A stretch of 63,273 bases of DNA, taken from the IMG/VR virus record IMGVR_UViG_3300036770_005137, positions 1 through 63,273 of that record, one strand, 5' to 3'. The DNA comes from a virus. Below, one piece after another: positions 7,924 to 16,643 of the stretch. A program made the position numbers and the translations under genes. How positions within the stretch are numbered: the stretch's first letter is position 1; every line of letters starts with the position of its first letter. The notes beneath the pieces are model-generated. The model ran no database searches. It was given only the letters and a program-made list of their open reading frames with translations, and was not told the DNA's origin.

Positions 7924-8359
7924 GTTCTTTAGCTATCTTGCCATGCCCTCTGCCTTGATCATCTTGAATTCTTATAACATCATCTAATTCGGTGGAGCTT
8001 GTTTCTAGAAAAGTAAGATCAGTTAATGCTATAACACGATGAACATACTCAGGTTCAACATCAATATAGACTCCAGGTTTCAAATCAATTTTTTCAAGAG
8101 AATTTTCATAAATTAAGATGTCATGGTCGCTTAACCCATCGTCTAGAAACTTATCAATATCAAACTTTTCTTTACTTTTTAAAAAAAATCCAAGACCGTC
8201 TAAAACATAATTTGTTTCATATTTTTTACGATGAACTTGCAAGCTAGTTCTATTTCCTTTTTTAAAAAAAATTTTTTTAACTGCATACGGAGATTGGACA
8301 CCATCGGCAATCCATATCTCATAGCCCCAAGGTTTATTAACTTTTTTTACATTATACAT
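7916..8359 (-). CDS. Cupin, mannose-6-phosphate isomerase type II-like
   Basis: The 147-residue protein is a single cupin barrel. It shows NKPWGYEIW near the start, SLQVHRKKYET (first metal-binding His set) and PGVYIDVEPEYVHRVIAL (second set), as in the C-terminal domain of bifunctional mannose-1-phosphate guanylyltransferase/isomerases. The end (SSTELDDVIRIQDDQGR) also fits that group. The nucleotidyltransferase domain missing here is encoded by the next gene, so the pair may correspond to a split activation module. Sugar-phosphate isomerase or epimerase activity is likely. Confidence 0.75.
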   Translation of the reverse strand: MYNVKKVNKPWGYEIWIADGVQSPYAVKKIFFKKGNRTSLQVHRKKYETNYVLDGLGFFLKSKEKFDIDKFLDDGLSDHDILIYENSLEKIDLKPGVYIDVEPEYVHRVIALTDLTFLETSSTELDDVIRIQDDQGRGHGKIAKEHE

Positions 8360-8861
8360 AAACTTTTAATCCTATTCTTAACGCATACCATATTGCTATA
8401 TTAAATTCATTACCATTTAACATATACTGATCTCTATCTAATGATGTCTCTAAGGCCGATCTATCAATCTTAAATAAGCTCGACAACCAGTTAATCAAAG
8501 CACTTACATGACCGAAAACCCAACTGTGATCTTTGTCAAGATTATTATGATCAAAAATTAGAAAATCATTAGTATAATCATCATGCAAAAATTTACCTAT
8601 TTTTTCAACACCGTCCGAAGAATAACTACCCCAGACTATCATAGCATGATGAAATTTTTGATCAGCAGAATAATATTCCGACTCTAAAAGATACTTCTCT
8701 AGATTAAACCCTACATTAGAAAATTCTTTAAATAAGGTATCCGGACCATCAATCACTGGATTATCTACTACAATTACTTTCTTATTAATGGTAGATTCTA
8801 TAATACTTACGAAATCATCAAGTTTTTGTATTTGATTATCAACTGGAATTACTAGTATCAT
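8352..8861 (-). CDS. Unknown protein, partner of the glycosyltransferase-like gene (copy A)
   Basis: I do not recognise a family. The 169-residue product resembles the product of 12841-13356: both have a D-x-SW-x-FG segment about two thirds along, then a tryptophan-rich helix, and a WY-x2-RIGL-x-V ending. The first strand (MILVIPVDN) and a hydrophobic second strand suggest an alpha/beta fold. Each copy begins inside the stop of an R-P-D motif protein (ATGA overlap here), so the two proteins probably work as a pair. Confidence 0.65.
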   Translation of the reverse strand: MILVIPVDNQIQKLDDFVSIIESTINKKVIVVDNPVIDGPDTLFKEFSNVGFNLEKYLLESEYYSADQKFHHAMIVWGSYSSDGVEKIGKFLHDDYTNDFLIFDHNNLDKDHSWVFGHVSALINWLSSLFKIDRSALETSLDRDQYMLNGNEFNIAIWYALRIGLKVYV

Positions 8862-9832
8862 TCTGCTTCTCTATATCGTTCTGCCCAAACTGGATCAAAC
8901 AAATAATCTTTAGTATCAATATTTAATTCCCAGCAAGATTTAATTCTATACTTCCAAGCAGTTTCCATATCATTATGCGAAAAATAATGACACTCACCTG
9001 GCCAATGATCCCATGGTTCTTTTAAATCAAACGAATCGAAATTACTAACAAAATTTAAATAATTTGACTTATTATAAACTAAACTTGTTGGCCTAACAAC
9101 ATCAGCTAGGAATCCCATTTTATTTTCATTATGAAACCATCTATCATCTACAGTTATTAAGTGCTTTCTGAAATATAGGCTTAAACCAGAATGCATATCA
9201 GTCCCCAATCTTAAAAGCATTTGATTTAACTTGTCTTTTTTAAAATCAAATTCTAAGTTCCAATTACAAAACACATCAGAAGAAAATAATCCCCCAATCA
9301 AACGTAAGTGATTAGCAGAAGGGCTAGCATAATTATATCTTAATTCGTCATAATCACCTCTCATTTGGAAGGAAAAATTTTTATAATCAGAAAAAGAATT
9401 TTCTATTTCTTTAGTAGAAGAATTATATAAGTAAATACAATCCGGTCTAGCAAAAAATACACGGTGATACCTTACTCCGGTTTTAAACTCGTGAATTCTT
9501 TTTTGAAACCCGGCAAGGTAATTTAAATACATTAACCCTTTAAAATAAGAATTAGTCCATCTAGATCTGTCCCAATGTGCAGAATTATAATCAGGTATAG
9601 TTGAATTCAAAATTTGAGCATTATAGATAATATTCTGATTTTTAGATTTTAAGAATGAGTAAATCTCATCACAAGAAGTGGTCTTACTCTCGTGAATACA
9701 AACAAACCAATCAGCGTCTTCAAAAACATCTTGAATAAATTTGACTATATATTCTTTACAAAAATGCCAAGTTCTCGGAGCACCGGTCAAAATAACTGCT
9801 GTCTTTAAATTATATTGATTAGCTTTTATCAT
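8858..9832 (-). CDS. Glycosyltransferase-like protein with R-P-D motif (copy A)
   Basis: The 324-residue protein starts KTAVILTGAPRTW and carries FFARPD at about 126-131. The product of 13353-14246 has the same two motifs in the same spacing. The R-P-D motif after a run of hydrophobic residues is common in GT-A-like phage and capsule proteins where an aspartate binds the nucleotide-sugar metal. The DWF-x-C-x-HES segment near 41-49 is also shared. Function as a glycosyltransferase is inferred. It overlaps the methyltransferase gene by 4 bases and the unknown partner gene by 4. Confidence 0.65.
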   Translation of the reverse strand: MIKANQYNLKTAVILTGAPRTWHFCKEYIVKFIQDVFEDADWFVCIHESKTTSCDEIYSFLKSKNQNIIYNAQILNSTIPDYNSAHWDRSRWTNSYFKGLMYLNYLAGFQKRIHEFKTGVRYHRVFFARPDCIYLYNSSTKEIENSFSDYKNFSFQMRGDYDELRYNYASPSANHLRLIGGLFSSDVFCNWNLEFDFKKDKLNQMLLRLGTDMHSGLSLYFRKHLITVDDRWFHNENKMGFLADVVRPTSLVYNKSNYLNFVSNFDSFDLKEPWDHWPGECHYFSHNDMETAWKYRIKSCWELNIDTKDYLFDPVWAERYREAE

Positions 9833-10944
9833 ATAAATCTCGTACTAGGATTAATATTTTTTATAATATCTTCTTTGATTTCATTTGTAAAATAACCAGC
9901 ATTAATAATAACTATAGGACTTTCCTTATTACGCAGAATTTCAGGAGATTCGACGTAGAAAGAAGTTCCATATAATCTTTGTTTCTGTTTTTTAACATTA
10001 TTATCAAGCACAAATAATAAATTACCAGTATTTAACCCTAGTTTAATTAAAAATTGCGAAAAAACATGTGCTCCAAAAATATAAAAATCTTGCTCATCTT
10101 GCAATTTGAAATTTAAAACTTTTATATAATCTACTAAATGCTGAAAATATTCTTCGATTAATTGTTTATTTTTATAATAAAGACCTTTATCTAATTCAAG
10201 ATAATGATCACAAACTTGTTTTTTAAAAGCATAAAATATACTATGACATTCTTGATAGTATACACATTCGATTAATTTAAAATTTGATCTATTAAACAAG
10301 TATTCAATATATTCTTCAGTAATTAAAAATGTATGTTCAAAGTTCAGAACATTAGTATAATATTTTTTTATCATTGATTTTAAATTTGGAATTGAGAAAA
10401 TTACTCTTGAACCTATAGCTAACTTTTTATTTAAAATGGACAAAAAACTATTAATATCTAAAACATGCTCTAAAAAATGACTATGAACCACTGTATCTAT
10501 ACTGTAAGATTCGATATCAATTTCCTCATTAAAAAAACTGCTGATGCCTTCACTACTTGAAATATTAGGATCAACCATTAACCATGAAATTTCTTTATTA
10601 AAAAATGATTTTAATAATCCATGCCCAGATCCTAACTCTAAAACTGACTTAGGATTATACTTTTTAATAAAGTCAGAAAAACTAACATGGTGATCGTGCC
10701 ATGCTTTTCCAATTTCCCCAGAATAATGACTGTGTTTATAAACAATTTTAGGCGGAAAGATTGGATCTATTTGCACTAGCCCTGAAGATTTGCTAACAAA
10801 AAAGTTAAGATCATTAGCTAAATCCAACGTTATACTTTCTAAAGTCGTTCCCATAAAGCAAGGAAAATCCTTTATACAATAAAGTAGTTCTAAATCAGAA
10901 TTATTAGTTATTAAATCTCTATTTTTATATATTATATCAATCAT
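9829..10944 (-). CDS. Sugar C-methyltransferase-like SAM methyltransferase
   Basis: The 371-residue product follows the three-part order of TylC3/NovU-type sugar C-methyltransferases. A short N-terminal domain (without a full zinc-cysteine set) is followed by a SAM domain with VLELGSGHGLL around residue 98 and HSHFLEHV near 155, and a C-terminal Rossmann-like domain with FYIFGAHVFSQFLI near 285. Such enzymes add a methyl group to a ring carbon of an NDP-sugar. The loss of the zinc cysteines seen in many members makes the exact reaction uncertain. The 44-base gap upstream (10945-10988) is the largest break in the cluster. Confidence 0.7.
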   Translation of the reverse strand: MIDIIYKNRDLITNNSDLELLYCIKDFPCFMGTTLESITLDLANDLNFFVSKSSGLVQIDPIFPPKIVYKHSHYSGEIGKAWHDHHVSFSDFIKKYNPKSVLELGSGHGLLKSFFNKEISWLMVDPNISSSEGISSFFNEEIDIESYSIDTVVHSHFLEHVLDINSFLSILNKKLAIGSRVIFSIPNLKSMIKKYYTNVLNFEHTFLITEEYIEYLFNRSNFKLIECVYYQECHSIFYAFKKQVCDHYLELDKGLYYKNKQLIEEYFQHLVDYIKVLNFKLQDEQDFYIFGAHVFSQFLIKLGLNTGNLLFVLDNNVKKQKQRLYGTSFYVESPEILRNKESPIVIINAGYFTNEIKEDIIKNINPSTRFI

Positions 10945-10988
10945 GTTTAAAAAAACTTACACATAGTCTAATCATTCTCCATAGCTTA

Positions 10989-12161
10989 TTATGTTAGATT
11001 AAAAGTTTGATCTCCTGGCCATAAAGGCATTTTTGTTCCAGGAAAACGTTTAGGTATCTTGCTATCTGCACTACTTACACAGCTAGGACTCGAGCACACT
11101 TTCGGTCCATCATATAATGTGAAACCTGTTTCTATGTTCCCTATCGGAGGATCATAACAGCTATAACTTCGTTTAATACTACCATCCGGTTCTCTTATAA
11201 TAATGCCCCTATAACCACTACTACATTCCCATCCGTTAAACTTATTAAAATTAAAAGCATTAAACCGTTCTGCTTGATCCATATACCAAATTTTTTTATT
11301 TTTATCTATGAATTCAACTTGAAAATGTTGAGGTATTTTAGAATTTTCTTCTCTAAAGATAGGGTCTGGAGTTTTAAAAAATCTTGGCTCTGGACGTTTT
11401 ACTTGTTTAGCTTTAGCTGCTTTATCTTCAGTAAATGCACGCTGAGGCATGCCATTATGTAAGCGTTCAAGCATTTCTTTTGTGTATCCATCGACTACAC
11501 GACTCGCAGTAGGATCACTCTGAGGTTTCAATGTTACATTAATTCCTTGTTCATGAAAAAACAAAGCGTTATTAAAATCTCTATCAAACCATTCTGGAAC
11601 CATGACCATATTAATAGTAATCTGCACATCATGTTCTTGACATAATATTAATTTGTCGGCAAAATCTTGCATCTTTTCTTTAGTATTAACATGTTCAGTA
11701 TGCAAACTAGCAGTAATACTAGCCCTATGAAACTTGCTAACAGCTGGACAATATTTGTCTTCGAACCATTTAATTGGCCTACTCATATTACTAGTCATAT
11801 GCACACTTGTATAATTTGTATTATCAACATCATCATTAAGATATGCAAGAATATCAGTATAACCTGGATGAAAAGTAGGTTCACCACCACTAAGGCTAAA
11901 ATGAAAACTATTAAAATTTCGTTCTCTAGCTTGACGTTTTATCTCATCAATAGTCTTTAAACATAGTTCTAAAGGTCTATGATCTTTAGAATCACTGCGG
12001 GCATACGGCCAACAATAACTACAGCGATAATTACAATACCGGCCTAATAACCAACTCACTGTAAAAAGATCTTTGTATAACATTGTTCTTTGTCCTACTC
12101 GAACAATTTCATCATACGGAATCTTAGTGAAATCGTATGCACTCCAACTTAAATCATTCAT
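10989..12161 (-). CDS. Radical SAM protein with C-terminal SPASM/twitch-like domain
   Basis: The 390-residue protein binds a [4Fe-4S] cluster through CX3CX2C (Cys43, 47, 50; CNYRCSYC) and SAM through GGEP at 92-95. Its C-terminal third has further cysteines (NGWEC, SYSC, VCSSPSC near 356-361) in the pattern of an auxiliary cluster domain. The 17359-18533 gene pair carries the same parts on two genes. It overlaps the upstream SGNH-like gene by 4 bases. The substrate is unknown; SPASM proteins modify peptides, sugars or small alcohols. Confidence 0.88.
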   Translation of the reverse strand: MNDLSWSAYDFTKIPYDEIVRVGQRTMLYKDLFTVSWLLGRYCNYRCSYCWPYARSDSKDHRPLELCLKTIDEIKRQARERNFNSFHFSLSGGEPTFHPGYTDILAYLNDDVDNTNYTSVHMTSNMSRPIKWFEDKYCPAVSKFHRASITASLHTEHVNTKEKMQDFADKLILCQEHDVQITINMVMVPEWFDRDFNNALFFHEQGINVTLKPQSDPTASRVVDGYTKEMLERLHNGMPQRAFTEDKAAKAKQVKRPEPRFFKTPDPIFREENSKIPQHFQVEFIDKNKKIWYMDQAERFNAFNFNKFNGWECSSGYRGIIIREPDGSIKRSYSCYDPPIGNIETGFTLYDGPKVCSSPSCVSSADSKIPKRFPGTKMPLWPGDQTFNLT

Positions 12162-12844
12162 AATTTATTAATATGCTCTTTAATGTATGTTGCTTCCCAT
12201 TTCGAACCGTTGAGGCTAAAATGGCCTCCTTCGTCGATAACAAATTTGTTCCATTCTTCTGCTGTTAATTTATCTTCTATAGTTAAAATTCCTTCTATAA
12301 AACAATGGTTTTTTCTATGGAAAAACAAAAGATCTACTTTATCTTTAAGCCAATCTAAATAAATCCTATGTTCATATTGAAAAGTTTGTCTAGGATTTAA
12401 ACAAGAATAGATTGCTTCTGCTAAAAAAAACCCAGTATGATCCTTATAACCTAATGTGCCATAGTTAACGGTAATAACTTCATTCATAGTTAAATCTAAA
12501 TAAAAATAGTTATCCTCAAGTTGTTTTATACGAGGCAGAATTACGAAATCAGTATTATTAAGAGGCTCATTATAATATGTAAATCTTCCTTCTGTAGTAG
12601 CTTGAAAAATTATTTTATCAAATAAAATAGGAATATTTTTTTTCACTTGATCTAAAACGTAAATGCTGTGAATAATACTGCTACCAGGAAAAGCAAAATT
12701 ATAAAAATTATGATAAGGCATAATTTTTGACAATTGTCTTACCCAATTATTTTCTCCTGTATCAGCAAATCCATTATTATAAGAATCCTCTATTCTATAA
12801 TGTATTCCCGCAGTCCAACTGCATCCAAAACAAGCTATATTCAT
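12158..12844 (-). CDS. SGNH-hydrolase-like protein
   Basis: The product, counted from the ATG at 12844, opens MNIACFGCSWTAG with the putative nucleophile Ser9, and ends with a D-x-G-x-H motif (DEGGHFS) holding the other catalytic residues. This is the layout of SGNH/GDSL esterases, with GCS in place of the usual GDS. A longer frame to 12886 exists but begins with TTG. The ATG at 12844 gives an ATGA overlap with the gene before and is preferred. It may remove or move acyl groups on a glycan. Two further SGNH-type genes lie at 15344-17374. Confidence 0.68.
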   Translation of the reverse strand: MNIACFGCSWTAGIHYRIEDSYNNGFADTGENNWVRQLSKIMPYHNFYNFAFPGSSIIHSIYVLDQVKKNIPILFDKIIFQATTEGRFTYYNEPLNNTDFVILPRIKQLEDNYFYLDLTMNEVITVNYGTLGYKDHTGFFLAEAIYSCLNPRQTFQYEHRIYLDWLKDKVDLLFFHRKNHCFIEGILTIEDKLTAEEWNKFVIDEGGHFSLNGSKWEATYIKEHINKL

Positions 12845-13356
12845 ATCACTGCCTTTACATCTAACCCAATCCGTTGACAATACCAAACTGGGAGTAAAAG
12901 TTTATTATCAGCATCATTCATAACATCATACAACCAGTTATTTTCAAAATCACTTACTTTAAATCGAAATGCACTTGTTGACCATTTTAACATAGCAATA
13001 ATATTTCCGAAAATCCAAGACTGATCCGGCTCCATTGATCCTTTTTGAAAAACCACTAAATTGCTTACAAAAACATTCTTGTATTGAGCTAGTGCATACG
13101 TATTTTCTATGGAATAATTGTTCCATACATATATAACATTTATATCTTCCTTTTCCGAATTAAGATTATAAAAATTGGTTTTTCTTTCTAAATAACTATC
13201 TAATATAATAGAAGCAATTGTAAATTTTCTATAAAGAGACTCTGGTCGGTCTAATTTTAAATGAACGATTTTCGAGGACATGTCAAATATTTTATCTATA
13301 TTTTTTTTAAAATCTATAGCTTTATCTATATTATTATCTAAATCAATTATAATCAT
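12841..13356 (-). CDS. Unknown protein, partner of the glycosyltransferase-like gene (copy B)
   Basis: This 171-residue protein is the second member of the family seen at 8352-8861. Shared positions include DQSWIFG against DHSWVFG, the tryptophan-rich helix after it, and WYCQRIGLDV against WYALRIGLKV at the end. The first half has diverged strongly. No function can be assigned. It starts by ATGA overlap in the stop of the R-P-D glycosyltransferase-like gene, exactly as copy A does. Confidence 0.65.
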   Translation of the reverse strand: MIIIDLDNNIDKAIDFKKNIDKIFDMSSKIVHLKLDRPESLYRKFTIASIILDSYLERKTNFYNLNSEKEDINVIYVWNNYSIENTYALAQYKNVFVSNLVVFQKGSMEPDQSWIFGNIIAMLKWSTSAFRFKVSDFENNWLYDVMNDADNKLLLPVWYCQRIGLDVKAVI

Positions 13357-14246
13357 ATGTGATAATCTCTTTTATCAATTTTAAACTCTTCTAAAATCTT
13401 TATTTTTTGATCCACATCTGCTTGATTCCAGGCATCATCCTTTCCTGGTATCCAATATTCTCCGTCCCATTTATTACAATTTTCAATCAATCTAGTAATA
13501 TCCATAGTAGGTCTAACAACTTCTTGATGAATTACAGGATTTAGATTTAACCGACTAAAAGGAGCCATTTTAGGATCAATTAACCCTAATCTATGACTTT
13601 CAATAAAATCTAAAACATCAGTATGCGCTTCTCCTCGCCAAACACTCATATTTTTTATATTTTGATAATAATTGTTAAAATCTAAATAATGTAATCCCCA
13701 TAGATCTATAGAAAATTTTCCGAATATAAAAAAAGTATCTGTTACTCCATGTCCATGAAAATACGGATTATAATGTGGTGATCCTCTTAAACTTAAATAA
13801 AAGTGCAAGTCTTTATCAAAATTTAATCTATCTATTTCAAAATTAATTGATTGTTGATTATAAAATAGCAAAAGATCGGGCCTTGTAACGATAGTCCTGT
13901 CATATTCTACCTCATGATTTATCTCATATAATTTTTTATACTTACATAAATAATATGCAAAATAAGCTCTACTAAGTGTTGAATAATATGTAGACACAAA
14001 TCCTTTATCTCTGTATTTTTGGAAAGGTTCACTAATTTCAGACCTTTTTAAAAAAGCAAAAAATTTTAAATTTAAATTATTTTCTTTGAAAAAATTACGT
14101 ATATTTTGTTCTGTATCTGTATTAGATTCCCACACAGCCATAAACCAATCAATATCCCCGTATAAATCTTTATAGACTAACATAGATTTATTTTTAATAT
14201 AGTTCCAAGTCCTCAAATCTCCCCATAAAAACCCTGCTGTTTTCAT
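13353..14246 (-). CDS. Glycosyltransferase-like protein with R-P-D motif (copy B)
   Basis: The 297-residue product begins KTAGFLWGDLRTW, has DWFMAVWES at about 33-41 and VTRPDLLLFYN at 120-130. These match copy A at 8858-9832 (DWFVCIHES and FFARPD-x-IYLYN). The RPD aspartate may bind a metal ion with the sugar donor. A signal peptide or membrane segment is not seen, so it should act in the cytoplasm. It is separated from the radical-SAM gene before it by a single base. Confidence 0.65.
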   Translation of the reverse strand: MKTAGFLWGDLRTWNYIKNKSMLVYKDLYGDIDWFMAVWESNTDTEQNIRNFFKENNLNLKFFAFLKRSEISEPFQKYRDKGFVSTYYSTLSRAYFAYYLCKYKKLYEINHEVEYDRTIVTRPDLLLFYNQQSINFEIDRLNFDKDLHFYLSLRGSPHYNPYFHGHGVTDTFFIFGKFSIDLWGLHYLDFNNYYQNIKNMSVWRGEAHTDVLDFIESHRLGLIDPKMAPFSRLNLNPVIHQEVVRPTMDITRLIENCNKWDGEYWIPGKDDAWNQADVDQKIKILEEFKIDKRDYHI

Positions 14247-14247
14247 A

Positions 14248-15351
14248 TTAATCTTTTAATAAACTATATAGTTCAGTATTTAAATTTCTCCAATCTTCAT
14301 TTCTTACATCGTTCACTTTTTTATCTTTATCTAAAAATAAATCAATGTCACCTTCCTTATCAAATTCAGCTTTGATCATACTTAAACAATGAGAAGATGT
14401 TTTTCCTGTAAGATCTTTTAATATTTTATTCTTTACCTTTTTTGGTAGATTAGATGGCTGCATCCAATTTGGACCATCTACCATTTGCCATTCTACAAAT
14501 AAATTTCCTTTAAATGTTGTTTTGACAAAATCTTCTAGAATATAAAAATTATTAACATTATAGATGCTGATAATTCCATGTATTTTTGCTTTTTTAGGAA
14601 AATGCTCCGAGAACCAATTCATAACTTTTACTACATTATCCCATTTGCTTCCTTTTCTTAAAAAGCTATTTAAATCCCCATAAGCATCTACACTAAGATT
14701 AACCCAAACAACTTCACACTGCTTTAACAGATCATGTAGTTCTTCATTAGGTATTATTGTTGTATTTGTCGTAAGCAAAATCCTCAATTTATCTAATGTG
14801 CATCTTTTAAGTAAATTTATAAACTTATCTTGTTCCATTAATGGTTCGCCGCCTATTAATTTCAGATAACGTAATTTTGTTAAATCATAATTTTCTAATA
14901 TAGGTTTACTATTAATAATTCCAGATAGCTTTATCGGTGGAAAAAACTCATCACCAAGCTTCTTCGCATCACTATACCAATTAGTGCTTAATTCTGGGTT
15001 GCACATTCTACAACGATTATTACAAACATTGCTTAATGCAAGGTCAACATGCGTTAATATTGGGGCAGGAGGAATCTCTGATCCCAAATCTCTTACAAAA
15101 TCCAACCTCATACTGCGTGTTCCGTTGCTAATCTTTTCTTGTTCATAACACATTCCACATCCAGGATGAGGCTTATCCTCAATCATATATTGTCTTAATT
15201 CTTGCATAAATGAATGATTAAAAACATCTTCATTATCAAGATGCAAATCCTTTGGAGTGTGCTCGTGTCTAAATTGACAACAAGGATAAACTTGATTATT
15301 CGGTCGAATAGCTATATGATGAAATGGTAACAGGCAGCGATGTCTATACAT
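14248..15351 (-). CDS. Radical SAM protein with N-terminal twitch/SPASM-like domain
   Basis: The radical-SAM motif CNNRCRMC lies at residues 110-117, unusually far in. Before it is a cysteine set C6, C24-C25, C65 and C68 with the layout of a SPASM or twitch domain (a PFHHIAIRPNN strand pair, then CC, then GCGMC). This order, auxiliary domain first and core second, is shared by three other proteins in the cluster. The length is 367 residues. After the core comes LKLIGGEPL (SAM binding). The reaction is unknown. It overlaps the SGNH gene by 8 bases. Confidence 0.85.
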   Translation of the reverse strand: MYRHRCLLPFHHIAIRPNNQVYPCCQFRHEHTPKDLHLDNEDVFNHSFMQELRQYMIEDKPHPGCGMCYEQEKISNGTRSMRLDFVRDLGSEIPPAPILTHVDLALSNVCNNRCRMCNPELSTNWYSDAKKLGDEFFPPIKLSGIINSKPILENYDLTKLRYLKLIGGEPLMEQDKFINLLKRCTLDKLRILLTTNTTIIPNEELHDLLKQCEVVWVNLSVDAYGDLNSFLRKGSKWDNVVKVMNWFSEHFPKKAKIHGIISIYNVNNFYILEDFVKTTFKGNLFVEWQMVDGPNWMQPSNLPKKVKNKILKDLTGKTSSHCLSMIKAEFDKEGDIDLFLDKDKKVNDVRNEDWRNLNTELYSLLKD

Positions 15352-16081
15352 AAGATTGCTCTCTTAATCTTTTTTCTAAATATTCAGCAACTAAAACTTG
15401 AACTTCCATCGAAGTATGATATGGAGGTGCTTCAGGCTTTTGGTATGAAACTAAATCGAATTGATCGACTGTTATAAGATTTTCTTTACTACAATATTTG
15501 TAAAATGGATGAAATTCATTTTCTCTTACTCGAGTAACTGGAACATCTGGGCACCATAGTAAAAATTTAATTTTTGAGTCAGCTAGCTCGCGGATTGCAT
15601 GAGTAAACGCTATCATATCAATTTTAGACTGTATTTCAAAAGGATAATATTTTACTAAAATATTTCGCAGGTCGTCTAACTCAATATTATGAATTGGAAC
15701 TGTTACAACATGCTCGGTATATTCTTTACCAAGACCTTTATAAGGATGAATACGATGGGGGTAGTAAATATGTCCTAAATTCCAAGAAGCAGTATAATGA
15801 TCAAATTCAACATGACTTCGTTGATAAATTATTCTATTTGCATATGTCTGTCCAACAATAATCAAGTCTGCTTCTAAATCAATAGCTTCTAAAATTTGCA
15901 AAGCTACAACAGATATACTACTACCAGCAGCAGCAAGATTTATTAAATCAAATCCAATCCCATTTGCTAATATTTCACTATAATGTGTTCCCAATAAGCT
16001 AATCTCATTTCCATTTTTTTCCACCATTCTACTACAAATGGAATGAAAACTATCTCCGCAAACAATTAAACGCTTATTCAT
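15344..16081 (-). CDS. SGNH-hydrolase-like protein, possibly lacking the catalytic Asp
   Basis: Counted from the ATG at 16081, the protein starts MNKRLIVCGDSFHS, with the nucleophile motif GDS at 9-11. It parallels the product of 16637-17374, which starts KKLIVCGDSW. The longer frame to 16120 lacks a ribosome site, whereas AAGGGA precedes 16081. Near the end the paralogue has DPGYHT; this one has APPYHT, so the aspartate of the triad appears lost while the histidine remains. It may be a weak enzyme or a binding protein. ILVYQTYANRI-like strands in the middle fit the SGNH fold. Confidence 0.7.
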   Translation of the reverse strand: MNKRLIVCGDSFHSICSRMVEKNGNEISLLGTHYSEILANGIGFDLINLAAAGSSISVVALQILEAIDLEADLIIVGQTYANRIIYQRSHVEFDHYTASWNLGHIYYPHRIHPYKGLGKEYTEHVVTVPIHNIELDDLRNILVKYYPFEIQSKIDMIAFTHAIRELADSKIKFLLWCPDVPVTRVRENEFHPFYKYCSKENLITVDQFDLVSYQKPEAPPYHTSMEVQVLVAEYLEKRLREQSYV

Positions 16082-16643
16082 ACCAAAATTTCCCTTGCAT
16101 AGGATCGATACTAACTTCATTTATACAAATGTCTTTAGGCTGATTTATTATCCACTCTATGTAACTAGCTGCTCTTTCGATTGGCATACATTTTCTATCT
16201 GGATGCTTTTCTTGAACATTACTTAAACTACCAAAACTTATTAAGCTGACCTTTGGTCCATGGCTCCAAACACCGTTTATTCCTAGAGTATTTGTGTAAT
16301 CTCTTAATGCTTTCTTTTCAGCGTTATATAGCCATGCACCGCCTTTTTTCACTCTATCAGTAGTAGAACCAATGCAAATAACATGACACATATGATTCTG
16401 TTCTACACAATATTTGTAAACTTGATCCAACAAAACTACCTGATTAAACTTCCATAACGCACTACAATTTATAAAAATATCGTAATTGAGTATTTCCAAA
16501 GCCAGCTTTTTATGTCCTTCTTGAGAAGTTAGATCGTAGCCTGTTGAACGACTACAAAAAAAAGCTAAAGGGAATAGTTTTTTAATTTCCTTAGCTAGGC
16601 CGTAATTTGAATTTCCAGCGACTATTATTTTTTTATCTAACAT
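16074..16643 (-). CDS. Short-chain dehydrogenase/NAD-epimerase-like protein
   Basis: The 189-residue protein has a Rossmann start (KKIIVAGNSNYGLAKEI), a strand with INCSAL at about 58-63, a CIGSTT strand with Ser93, and Y106-x3-K110 in LYNAEKKALRDY. These are the catalytic Ser, Tyr and Lys of short-chain dehydrogenases. The glycine motif is altered (AGNSNYG) and the protein is short for the family. Oxidation, reduction or epimerisation of a sugar or small molecule is likely. It lies between two SGNH-type genes, overlapping each by 7-8 bases. Confidence 0.7.
   Translation of the reverse strand: MLDKKIIVAGNSNYGLAKEIKKLFPLAFFCSRSTGYDLTSQEGHKKLALEILNYDIFINCSALWKFNQVVLLDQVYKYCVEQNHMCHVICIGSTTDRVKKGGAWLYNAEKKALRDYTNTLGINGVWSHGPKVSLISFGSLSNVQEKHPDRKCMPIERAASYIEWIINQPKDICINEVSIDPMQGKFWYE

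Noticed and set aside
10945-10988. Internal promoter in the 44-base gap of the cluster
   Set aside because: No pair of -35 and -10 boxes with proper spacing and no NATAAATA box could be seen there; only AT-rich sequence.
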